Assembly (NCBI GenBank): GCA_944390875.1
Contig: CALXRO010000071.1
Location: forward strand, 1 to 10,674
Direction: 5' to 3'
Source: an uncultured Rickettsiales bacterium
Lineage (GTDB): Bacteria; Pseudomonadota; Alphaproteobacteria; Rickettsiales; UBA1997
Length of the DNA stretch: 10,674 bases
In this document: positions 1 to 7,287 of the stretch, piece after piece
Position numbering within the stretch: the first letter of the stretch is position 1
Layout of the letters: the number at the start of each line of letters is the position of its first letter
Position numbers and translations under genes: made by a program
Notes under the pieces: model-generated
What the model was told of the DNA's origin: nothing
Seen by the model: the letters and a program-made list of their open reading frames with translations, nothing else
The model's database searches: none

Positions 1-1235
1 ATGCATTAAATAAATTATATGATTTATATATAGATTTTGCTTTAGCTAAAAGTCAGCCATACAATGTCTATTTATATAATAAAGAACATATACTAGCAAA
101 ACAAACTGAATTAGTTAACAATATATACGTTTATTGTAAAAATGGTGGAGTCGATATATTAGATCAACTTACTAATTTATCTAATACCTTACAAAGTATA
201 TCGCCAAAAATCACTAATAATGGAAACCTAGATGTTATTAAAGAGTCTATAGAAAAAGATGATTTTGTTAGAATTTATGATGCTTTAAGCCATATATGTA
301 TGGATGGCGCTAGAGATAGAGTACAAAGTTTTATAGATAGAAAGGTTAGTAAAATAGGTACAGGTACTACTGAACTTCTTGATCCACAAAATATAAATCA
401 AACATCATTTGATAAAGGTTTTAGTGAACATAAAGAAGAAACATTAGCCAATTTAGCTTCAACATGTGGAAAAATTATCGGAAACAACAACAATTTTAAT
501 AGTAATGATTTGAACCAATTACAAAATTTTAAGAATGAAACAGGAATAGATTACAAAAGATATCCTGATGTTATAAATCATTTAGCACGTGCTGGAAGAG
601 TTGCCGAGAATAATTTATCAAATAAAAATTTAACAACAAATTGTGCTGATGCTTGGAAAGGTGTACCTTATTCGGAAGCTAGTAATAATTATGTAGAGTG
701 TGTAAAAAATTATAATCAATATATTATGTTTGATAATATAGGTCACATTTCTTTTGAAATTAATGGTTGTACACTCAAATTAAATCTAACAGATGAACAA
801 AAAAATAAATTTGACATGCTAGAACTTGGAAAATATACAGGTAGAAGCATAGGTTTAGTTCCAGGTATTGTTGGTTATCTTTCTTCTCATCCTGAAATTG
901 GTATTGATGTTAATAATATTAATAAATGTATTAGTATATCTAAAAACGGCAAAGAGTTAACAACTCAAGAAGAAAAAAATAATGTAATTATGGAAGAATT
1001 TGTTAGTGATGGGTTTAAAAGTAAAATAAGCAGTGTAAATTTTAATCAGAGTTTAGATAGTGTGGCTAGTTCTTTAGAAAGTCGTGTAATTTCTAGAGAT
1101 AAATCTGCAGCAGGCAAAATGTTGTTAAGTTGTTTTGGTGAAAATAACCAAACAGTTTCTCCAAAATTTGTAGATACAATAAAAGTGCAAACTCAAACAA
1201 TTACACAAACACGAGCCAACACAAGATGGCGATGA
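1..1235 (+). CDS. Unknown large protein, 3' part only (start lies left of the window)
   Basis: The frame read from base 3 has no stop until TGA at 1233-1235, so 410 codons are visible and the gene continues to the left. The ATG at 300 is just an internal methionine: the 99 codons before it are open and have the same composition. I do not recognise the family. No transmembrane segment, nucleotide-binding motif or obvious repeat is visible. The protein looks soluble, is rich in Asn, Lys and Ser, and has an Asn-rich patch near visible residues 160-175. It has eight cysteines spread through the visible part, fairly many for a cytoplasmic bacterial protein. The last residues form a Gln/Thr-rich tail ending in three arginines (RANTRWR). 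It is the only + strand gene and is convergent with its neighbour. A secreted effector or a structural protein are both possible, but the sequence proves neither. Confidence 0.75.
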   Translation, partial: ALNKLYDLYIDFALAKSQPYNVYLYNKEHILAKQTELVNNIYVYCKNGGVDILDQLTNLSNTLQSISPKITNNGNLDVIKESIEKDDFVRIYDALSHICMDGARDRVQSFIDRKVSKIGTGTTELLDPQNINQTSFDKGFSEHKEETLANLASTCGKIIGNNNNFNSNDLNQLQNFKNETGIDYKRYPDVINHLARAGRVAENNLSNKNLTTNCADAWKGVPYSEASNNYVECVKNYNQYIMFDNIGHISFEINGCTLKLNLTDEQKNKFDMLELGKYTGRSIGLVPGIVGYLSSHPEIGIDVNNINKCISISKNGKELTTQEEKNNVIMEEFVSDGFKSKISSVNFNQSLDSVASSLESRVISRDKSAAGKMLLSCFGENNQTVSPKFVDTIKVQTQTITQTRANTRWR

Positions 1236-1267
1236 ATAAGCATATAATAATGAAAGAAAATTCTGGA

Positions 1268-1302
1268 TTATTGATATATTTAATAAATAAATATATCAAT
1301 AA
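1268..1302. terminator. Perfect 15-bp inverted repeat between convergent genes, candidate bidirectional terminator
   Basis: Bases 1268-1282 (TTATTGATATATTTA) are the exact reverse complement of 1288-1302, with a 5-base loop. The repeat lies 33 bases after the stop of the + strand gene and 13 bases after the stop of the - strand gene, where a shared terminator would be expected. Against this, the stem is almost entirely A-T and neither side carries a clean run of U, so it is not a textbook intrinsic terminator. It could instead protect the 3' ends of the transcripts. Confidence 0.45.
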
Positions 1303-1314
1303 AATCAACTTATA

Positions 1315-1854
1315 TTATCTAAAAAAATTTAATTGTCTAAGTTTATCTACAATATCTTGTCTCTCATATCTTTGTAGGCAGCCAATTAGTATTGCTAAAG
1401 TGGCAGAGTCATTTTCTGTTTCTTCTTCTGTTTCTTCAATATCATTTCTAAGAAAAAACTCTATACTTGGTTGATAAAGATCATCTTTATTAACAAAGAC
1501 AGATACTCGTTTTCTATATATATTATTAATATTTAAATCATCTCTAAAAACATAGCTTTTTAATGATGTTCCATATATACTAACCAGTTCACCAACAGGT
1601 TCTGACCTTCTAGAATATTCTGGAAAATTTATTAATTTATCATTATCTCCAGCTATTTCATTATTATATGGAATTCTTAATAATAAAAACTTATTATTAT
1701 CATTTATAACTAAGTCCACAGGCTTATCGTGATGTAACAATGATATAGCATTCGGACTTGTTATACCTAAAAAATTAGATACTGAACTCGCATATATATT
1801 ATTTTTATTTAAAAATAAAAAACATATTACAAAAACGTTTTTCTTATTTATCAT
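1315..1854 (-). CDS. Small unknown protein with a probable signal peptide
   Basis: This gene encodes 179 residues from an ATG at 1854-1852, preceded by a Shine-Dalgarno-like GTGAGG about five bases upstream, which supports the start. The N-terminus has two lysines, then a hydrophobic stretch (residues 7-15), then an IYA-SS site near residue 22, which fits a Sec signal peptide; the protein is probably periplasmic or secreted. The mature part has no cysteine until a single one near residue 158, and no lipobox. The C-terminal third has an acidic run (EETEEETEND) followed by a helical, arginine-containing tail (LQRYERQDIVDKLRQL). I do not recognise the family. It is separated from mfd upstream by 131 bp, so it probably has its own promoter. 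It is convergent with the unknown + strand gene at the left end. Confidence 0.65.
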   Translation of the reverse strand: MINKKNVFVICFLFLNKNNIYASSVSNFLGITSPNAISLLHHDKPVDLVINDNNKFLLLRIPYNNEIAGDNDKLINFPEYSRRSEPVGELVSIYGTSLKSYVFRDDLNINNIYRKRVSVFVNKDDLYQPSIEFFLRNDIEETEEETENDSATLAILIGCLQRYERQDIVDKLRQLNFFR

Positions 1855-1910
1855 AATGCCTCACTTTAAAATTAAAAAATTAATAAATGTATACACAAAC
1901 ACATAATAAT

Positions 1911-1939
1911 ATTATGTAATAAATCTTTAAGATAGTAAA
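1911..1939 (-). promoter_or_regulatory. Candidate sigma70 promoter for the 179-residue exported protein
   Basis: On the - strand there is TTTACT (1939-1934, -35), a 17-base spacer, and CATAAT (1916-1911, -10). This would start transcription about 50 bases before the ATG at 1854. The -10 lies in a small palindrome (ACATAAT-AAT-ATTATGT, 1901-1917), which could be an operator or chance. In DNA this AT-rich such matches arise easily, so this is tentative. Confidence 0.35.
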
Positions 1940-1985
1940 GTACATGTTTATCATTAATTTAGAAAAATAATTTTTATTTACAATA

Positions 1986-4097
1986 TTATTTACATATAAT
2001 ATTACTTAATATCTCAAATAAATCTTCAACATTTTCAAAAATATTTTTCTTACTATTAGTAAAAAAAATAATACCATCATTAATAAATTTAAAAATAGAA
2101 GGATGAGACACTACATAGTCAATTAATTTATCGGAATTTTCACAAACATTCCTATAAAAATTAATCAAAATATTTTTATTAAATACAGAAATTTTTACTA
2201 TATTAAATTTCTTACATTGAATTTTAATCCAAGAAATTTTTAATAAATTTTCTAAACTTTCAGGAAGAGTACCATATCCAGTTTCTAATTCTTTTTTAAT
2301 AATATCTATTTCTTCCATAGAACTTACATTAGCTATGCGTCTATAATATTTTATCTTCATGTTTATATTCTGTATATACTCACTTGGTATTATAGTTGAT
2401 ATACCAAATTTTATTTCCGGGGAAAAATCATACTCTTCAATAAAATCTGTAGCATCGTTTTTACTTGATTTTATAGCATCATTTAACATTTGATTATATA
2501 ATTCTATACCTATTTCTCTCATATGTCCAGTTTGTGCTTCACCTAATATATTTCCAGCTCCACGTATTTCCATATCATTTGAAGATATCATAAATCCAGC
2601 ACCTAATGAGTCTATTGAACCTATTATTTCCAATCTTTTTTTAGCAGTGTCACTTATAACATCAGTTTTTTTAGTTGTTAAATAAGCATAACTATGATTA
2701 TTGTTTCTGCCAACTCTTCCTCTTAGTTGATATAATTGTGCGAGCCCAAAATCATTCGCTTTATATATTATAATAGTATTAGCAGTTGGTATATCTATTC
2801 CATTTTCTACTATTGTTGTTGATATTAAAACTTTATATATTCCATTGTAAAACTTATCCATTATATCTTCACATGATTCATTATCCATTTTTCCATGTAC
2901 TATACAATACTTTAAATCAGGCATTGATAATTTTAATCTAGCTTCTACTTCTTTTATATCGGTTATTCTTGGTACAACAAAAAATACTCTACCATTATTA
3001 CTAATTTCAGCTTCTATTGCTTCTTTTATTCTATCATCTTCATATTCACAGACTATTGTATTTATATTATTTCTATTCATGGGCGGCGTCATCAGAAGAG
3101 ACATATCCTTAATACCATACATGGACATTTGTAATGTTCTTGGAATTGGCGTAGCAGATAGTGATAGTAAGTGAGTATTTATTTTTAAAGATTTTAATTT
3201 TTCTTTTTGATTTACACCAAATCTTTGTTCTTCGTCAATAATTACCAAACCTAAATTTTTAAATTTAATATTTTTTCCTAAAAGAGACTGGGTGCCTATA
3301 ACTATATCAATAGAACCATCAGCTAAGCCATTTTTTATTTCTTTAATTTCTTTTGGATTGTTATATCTTGAAAGACTTTTTATGTTTATATCAGTATTTT
3401 TAAATCTTTCAATAAATTTTTCGTAATGTTGTTTACACAATAAGGTTGTTGGTGCTATTAATGCTACTTGAGCTTTATATTTATTGTTTACAACAACAAA
3501 CGCTGCTCTTATTGCAACTTCCGTTTTACCATAACCAACATCGCCACATAATAGTCTATCCATAACAATCCCGCTTGATAAATCTTTCAGTATTTCTTCA
3601 GTCGCTTTTAATTGATCGATAGTTGGTTCAAATGGAAAATCTTTGCAAAATTCTATATATTCACCTTCATTTACTGTAAAAACTTGCGCTTGTTTAAGTT
3701 TTCTTATTTTTGCGGTTTCTATAAGTTGTCTTGCTATATTTTTAAGTTGTTTTTTTATTTTTGTTTTTTTCTCTGACCAGTTTTTAGAATTTAATGAATC
3801 TAATTTTATAGACTCATTATAATCACTATATTTTGTTATTGAGTCGCAGTTTTCTACAGGAACCAATAAATAAGCATTATTCCTATATTCTATTCTGATC
3901 AGATCGTTTTTAGTGCCATTTATTTCTATAGATTCAAGTCCTATAAACTTGCCTAAACCGTATTCTGTATGAATAACTAAATCATTTTTTTTAAATGTAT
4001 TATGTTCTTTTATAATTTTATTAATTGAATCAGAAGGATTTTTAATATTTATTTCTTCATTGTTAAAATCCTCCTCTCTTAATACATCAACTGTCAT
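1986..4097 (-). CDS. mfd: Mfd-type transcription-repair translocase lacking the N-terminal UvrB-like domains
   Basis: This is a DNA translocase of the transcription-repair coupling factor family, which binds stalled RNA polymerase and pushes or releases it. About 703 residues are present, against roughly 1,100-1,200 for usual Mfd. Counting from the alternative TTG at 4106: the RNA polymerase-interacting CarD-like domain is at about 38-95, Walker A GDVGYGKT at 188-195, DEEQ at 291-294, SATP at 317-320, the second helicase lobe with QLRGRVGR near 460-467, the TRG region near 498-540, and a C-terminal TRCF (D7-like) domain near 565-685. GYGKTE and DEEQRFGV distinguish it from RecG. The domains that recruit UvrA (D1-D3) are missing, and a stop at 4133-4131 closes the frame upstream, so they are not hidden next door. 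The ATG at 4097 lies one base after the folKP stop; the TTG at 4106 would overlap it. It is the last gene of the operon. Confidence 0.9.
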   Translation of the reverse strand: MTVDVLREEDFNNEEINIKNPSDSINKIIKEHNTFKKNDLVIHTEYGLGKFIGLESIEINGTKNDLIRIEYRNNAYLLVPVENCDSITKYSDYNESIKLDSLNSKNWSEKKTKIKKQLKNIARQLIETAKIRKLKQAQVFTVNEGEYIEFCKDFPFEPTIDQLKATEEILKDLSSGIVMDRLLCGDVGYGKTEVAIRAAFVVVNNKYKAQVALIAPTTLLCKQHYEKFIERFKNTDINIKSLSRYNNPKEIKEIKNGLADGSIDIVIGTQSLLGKNIKFKNLGLVIIDEEQRFGVNQKEKLKSLKINTHLLSLSATPIPRTLQMSMYGIKDMSLLMTPPMNRNNINTIVCEYEDDRIKEAIEAEISNNGRVFFVVPRITDIKEVEARLKLSMPDLKYCIVHGKMDNESCEDIMDKFYNGIYKVLISTTIVENGIDIPTANTIIIYKANDFGLAQLYQLRGRVGRNNNHSYAYLTTKKTDVISDTAKKRLEIIGSIDSLGAGFMISSNDMEIRGAGNILGEAQTGHMREIGIELYNQMLNDAIKSSKNDATDFIEEYDFSPEIKFGISTIIPSEYIQNINMKIKYYRRIANVSSMEEIDIIKKELETGYGTLPESLENLLKISWIKIQCKKFNIVKISVFNKNILINFYRNVCENSDKLIDYVVSHPSIFKFINDGIIFFTNSKKNIFENVEDLFEILSNIICK

Positions 4098-4098
4098 T

Positions 4099-5364
4099 TT
4101 ATACAAATTGATTGTTTGTATGATTATATGCTAAATATGAAGACATGTGTTCAATTGGAGTATGTACTCTTAATATATCAACATCCTTCGCTATAGCCAT
4201 AGATATTGATAAAGTTTCAAAATCTCTTTCGTTTGCTTCTTTTGAAGTGAACATTTTTAAAAAAGATTTTCTTGAGTGGCCAATAAGAATTTTAAAACCA
4301 TATTTATGAAAATATCTTATATTTTGTAATATCTGAAGATTTTGAGATGTCGTTTTCCCAAAACCTATTCCAGGATCGAATATTACTTGTTCTTTTTTAA
4401 TATTATATTTATTAAATAACTTAATTTTATCATTAAGCCATTTATCAACTTCTTCAATTATATTAGTATTAGTTGAAATTTCTTTATTTGCAGGAAGACC
4501 ATTATTGTGTACAAAAATAAATTTTATGTTTTTATTATTTTTTGCTAATTCTAGCATTTTTGAATCAGAAAATCCAGAAACATCGTTTATTATGTCAAAA
4601 CCATTTTCTATAGCTAATTTTGCGGTTCCTGGATGATAAGTATCCAAACTTATTAATGGTCTTATTAAACCAAACTTTCTGTTTTTTATGTATTCAAATA
4701 TTTTGCTTAATCTCTTGATTTCATCTTCTTCATTTATAGGAATTGTGCCTGGTTTTGTTGATTCTGCGCCTATATCTATAATTTGCACTAAATTATTTTC
4801 AAAAAATTCAAATTTTTCTTTAAATAAATTAAAATCAGAAACGCTATCATTTGAAAATGAATTATCATCAATATTTATAATTCCCATAAATACTGGTTGA
4901 TGTGATTCTTTATAATAATCACTAATCTGGCCTTCGTAAACAAATGATAATGGATCTAAAACAAAACTTCTATTAAATATCTCTTTGTGTGGGATTGTTA
5001 ATTTATCGCTTTTTATAATTCTATTTTTAAAAATTGATATATCTATATCTATAGGTCTTGGTGACCATCTTTTACTGAAATCTCTTCCTAAACTTGATTC
5101 AATATTTTTTATTGTATTTAATAAATCTAGTGGTTCTATTTCACAATTACATTTTATAACACAATTTAAGTATGGTATATTCCAATCATCTGGAGAGTTT
5201 TTTAATAAAAGCGCTGGAGTTAGATAAATAGGAGATATTTTTAAAATTTCTAAACCATTAGAAGATAATAAATCAATTGCTCTATTTATATTATTTAATC
5301 TGTCTCCAAGATTTGAACCTAATGACAAATAAACATACTTATTCTGTTCTAAATTTAAAATCAT
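4099..5364 (-). CDS. folKP: Bifunctional HPPK-dihydropteroate synthase (FolK-FolP fusion)
   Basis: This is a cytoplasmic folate-pathway enzyme of 421 residues. The N-terminal half should pyrophosphorylate 6-hydroxymethyl-dihydropterin; the C-terminal half joins the product to p-aminobenzoate, forming dihydropteroate. HPPK part: SLGSNLGD at 14-21 and the signature RWSPRPIDIDI at 99-109. DHPS part: GIINIDDNSFS at 161-171, DIGAESTKPG at 197-206, SLDTY at 239-243, NDVSG at 260-264, FDPGIGFGKT at 329-338, GHSRKSF at 362-368 and RVHTP at 399-403. Both halves look full length. The first DHPS loop differs from the usual NVTPDSFSDGG: the Thr-Pro is replaced, though the Asn is kept. VHNNG replaces the usual MH-containing motif. 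FolK-FolP fusions are known in Rickettsia and Chlamydia. The gene starts 26 bp after the ABC ATPase and its stop abuts mfd. No good Shine-Dalgarno sequence precedes the ATG at 5364. Confidence 0.93.
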   Translation of the reverse strand: MILNLEQNKYVYLSLGSNLGDRLNNINRAIDLLSSNGLEILKISPIYLTPALLLKNSPDDWNIPYLNCVIKCNCEIEPLDLLNTIKNIESSLGRDFSKRWSPRPIDIDISIFKNRIIKSDKLTIPHKEIFNRSFVLDPLSFVYEGQISDYYKESHQPVFMGIINIDDNSFSNDSVSDFNLFKEKFEFFENNLVQIIDIGAESTKPGTIPINEEDEIKRLSKIFEYIKNRKFGLIRPLISLDTYHPGTAKLAIENGFDIINDVSGFSDSKMLELAKNNKNIKFIFVHNNGLPANKEISTNTNIIEEVDKWLNDKIKLFNKYNIKKEQVIFDPGIGFGKTTSQNLQILQNIRYFHKYGFKILIGHSRKSFLKMFTSKEANERDFETLSISMAIAKDVDILRVHTPIEHMSSYLAYNHTNNQFV

Positions 5365-5390
5365 ATTTTTAAAAGAGAAATGAATAGAAT

Positions 5391-6107
5391 TTATAAAATA
5401 CCAAGACTTTTAGCCTCTTCAACAGTACAGTCATGTTGTTTGACACCATCCTTAATAAACACAAGTCTTTGACTATACCTAGCAATATCAGGCTCATGCG
5501 TAACCATAACTATACTTATATTCATTTCAGCATTAAGTTGAGTAAAAATATCCATTATTTCTTGACTTGTTTTAGTGTCAAGATTTCCGGTAGGTTCATC
5601 TGCAAAAATAACTGTTGGATCGTTTATTAAAGCTCTTGCTATTGCTACACGTTGTTGCATACCGCCTGACAATTGATTTGGATAATGATCAATATAATTT
5701 TCCAACTTCACGGATTTTAGAATTTTTTTACTTTTCTCTCTTCTCTCCTCATATGGCGAATTTGTGTATATCATTGGCATAGAAACATTATCAAATATAC
5801 TTCTTCTGGATAATAAATTAAATCCCTGAAATACAAATCCTATATATTTATTTCTTACATCAGCTAACTCATCTTTATTAAGACGTGATACATCCCTGCC
5901 ATTTAAATAATAAGAACCGCTTGTAGGTTGATCAAGGCAACCTAATATATTCATAAAAGTTGATTTACCAGAACCTGATGGGCCCATAACAGATACAAAT
6001 TCACCTTCGTATACGGTACAATTTACATCTTTTAAAACCTTTTGTACTATGGTTCCCTCACCAATAGTATAATCTTTATACAAATGCTCTATTTTTATTA
6101 TTTCCAT
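5391..6107 (-). CDS. MacB/LolD-type ABC transporter ATPase (ATPase domain only)
   Basis: This is a 238-residue ATP-binding subunit, the length of a single nucleotide-binding domain. Walker A GPSGSGKS is at about 42-49, a Q-loop FQGFNLL near 94-99, the signature LSGGMQ near 146-151, Walker B plus D-loop ending in DEPTGNLD near 170-177, and the switch histidine in VTHE near 204. The GCLDQPTSG and DEPTGNLD segments are typical of the MacB/LolD/FtsE group. The ATG at 6107 overlaps the adaptor stop as TGATG, which implies translational coupling; a GTG one codon earlier is possible. MacB itself carries a C-terminal membrane permease, and in split systems a permease gene normally follows, but here the next gene is folKP 26 bp away. 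The ATPase should energise export with the adaptor and TolC-like protein next to it, using a permease encoded elsewhere. Confidence 0.93.
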   Translation of the reverse strand: MEIIKIEHLYKDYTIGEGTIVQKVLKDVNCTVYEGEFVSVMGPSGSGKSTFMNILGCLDQPTSGSYYLNGRDVSRLNKDELADVRNKYIGFVFQGFNLLSRRSIFDNVSMPMIYTNSPYEERREKSKKILKSVKLENYIDHYPNQLSGGMQQRVAIARALINDPTVIFADEPTGNLDTKTSQEIMDIFTQLNAEMNISIVMVTHEPDIARYSQRLVFIKDGVKQHDCTVEEAKSLGIL

Positions 6108-7285
6108 CACTTTTTAGATTTTTTTTGTGGTTCAACAAGACAGGAAGACAATATTATATCTCCTTCTTTTAATTTATCAGTTTTTATTTCTGTATAAGTG
6201 AGATCACTTAAGCCTTTCTCAACTAATATAGATTCTGGTTTTCCATTTCTAACTACATAAAGCACAACATGTTTTCCATCTTTTATCATCCTTGCTCTGT
6301 AGTTTTTTTCTTCTTGAGAAACTTCAGGCATATTCAACAGTGTTTTAATATATTTTGTTGCTTTAAATCTCAAAGCTGTGTTTGGGATTCTAAGTGCATT
6401 TTTTACTGAGTCTATTGTTATTGAAACATATGCTGTCATACCAGGTAATAATAATCCTTCTTCATTTTCTACATCTATTATAACTGTGTAAACAACAACA
6501 TTCTGTTCTAAAGCTGGCAGTAATCTAATCTGCTTTATTTTACCAGTAAAGACCTTATTTTTATAAGCATCTACTGTGAAGGTTATTTTTAAATCATTAT
6601 TTATCATACCTATATCAGCTTCTGATACACTTGTTTCGATTTGCATTTTACTTAAGTCTTCAGCTATTTGAAACATAACAGTTGTTGTATAACCATTTGT
6701 TACCATTTGTCCTTCACTAACATCTCTTGATGTTACTATACCATCAACAGGTGAAGTTATATAAGCTTGTCCAAGTTCTATTCTAGCTTTTTCATATTTA
6801 AGTTTTGCAATTTTATGATTTTCTCTAGCAGAAACTAGATCGTTTTCAGCTTTATCAAATTCAGCTTTTGCTATATAATTATTTTTATATAACTCTTTTT
6901 CTCTATCATATGTAATTTTATAGATATTCAATGTAGATTCTGCTTGTTTTAATGCTGCCTCAGCTGATTTTAAATCTCTTTCTAAAACATCTGTTTCAAT
7001 CTTTGCTAATTTTTGACCTTTCTTAACAACGTCATTAAAATCAACATATATTTTTTCAACATTACCTGGCACTTGGCTACTTATTTTAACGGTGTCTTTA
7101 GGATTTATTATACCATTAGCCATAACAACTTTATTGATATCTCCAACAGTTACTTTTTCAGTATCGAACTTATTTATATCAAAACTTTTATTACCTCTTC
7201 TTCTTATAAAAAGAAAAATAATGAGTAAAACAACCAATAAAAGAAATAAATTTTTTTTATTTTTAACTATATTTTTTAACTGCAT
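6107..7285 (-). CDS. MacA-like periplasmic adaptor (membrane fusion protein, HlyD family)
   Basis: This 392-residue adaptor should link an inner-membrane transporter to the TolC-like channel encoded just upstream. It has a short basic N-terminus, one membrane anchor at about 13-27 followed by RRR (N-in, C-periplasmic), a first half lipoyl domain near 62-100, a coiled-coil hairpin near 100-172 rich in Ala, Lys and Glu, and the second lipoyl half with ITSPVDGIVTSRDVSEGQ near 176-193. Beta-barrel and membrane-proximal domains follow to the C-terminus, which ends in a lysine-rich tail. Domain order and motifs fit MacA better than RND adaptors, and the adjacent MacB-type ATPase agrees. The ATG at 7285 lies two bases after the tolC stop; an AGGCGAG about eight bases upstream may serve as a weak ribosome site. 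Confidence 0.92.
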   Translation of the reverse strand: MQLKNIVKNKKNLFLLLVVLLIIFLFIRRRGNKSFDINKFDTEKVTVGDINKVVMANGIINPKDTVKISSQVPGNVEKIYVDFNDVVKKGQKLAKIETDVLERDLKSAEAALKQAESTLNIYKITYDREKELYKNNYIAKAEFDKAENDLVSARENHKIAKLKYEKARIELGQAYITSPVDGIVTSRDVSEGQMVTNGYTTTVMFQIAEDLSKMQIETSVSEADIGMINNDLKITFTVDAYKNKVFTGKIKQIRLLPALEQNVVVYTVIIDVENEEGLLLPGMTAYVSITIDSVKNALRIPNTALRFKATKYIKTLLNMPEVSQEEKNYRARMIKDGKHVVLYVVRNGKPESILVEKGLSDLTYTEIKTDKLKEGDIILSSCLVEPQKKSKK

Positions 7286-7287
7286 AA

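Noticed and set aside
1226..1474. An 82-codon + strand frame starting inside the end of the unknown left gene.
   Set aside because: It lies antisense to the 179-residue gene over most of its length and has no ribosome site or family likeness; the composition is that of a shadow frame.
1965..1991. A 7-bp A-T inverted repeat (AAATAAT/ATTATTT) at the mfd stop as a terminator.
   Set aside because: It is too short and weak, has a 13-base loop, and includes the stop codon; such pairs are expected by chance in DNA this AT-rich.
4058..4080. A strong Shine-Dalgarno-like GAGAGGAGGA followed by an ATG on the - strand inside the 5' end of mfd.
   Set aside because: The ATG is out of the mfd frame and meets a stop three codons later, so it cannot start mfd. 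The purine run encodes Arg-Glu-Glu-Asp codons.
1986..4106. RecG rather than Mfd.
   Set aside because: GYGKTE and DEEQRF motifs, the CarD-like polymerase-binding domain in front of the motor and the TRCF C-terminal domain all fit Mfd; the RecG wedge domain is absent.
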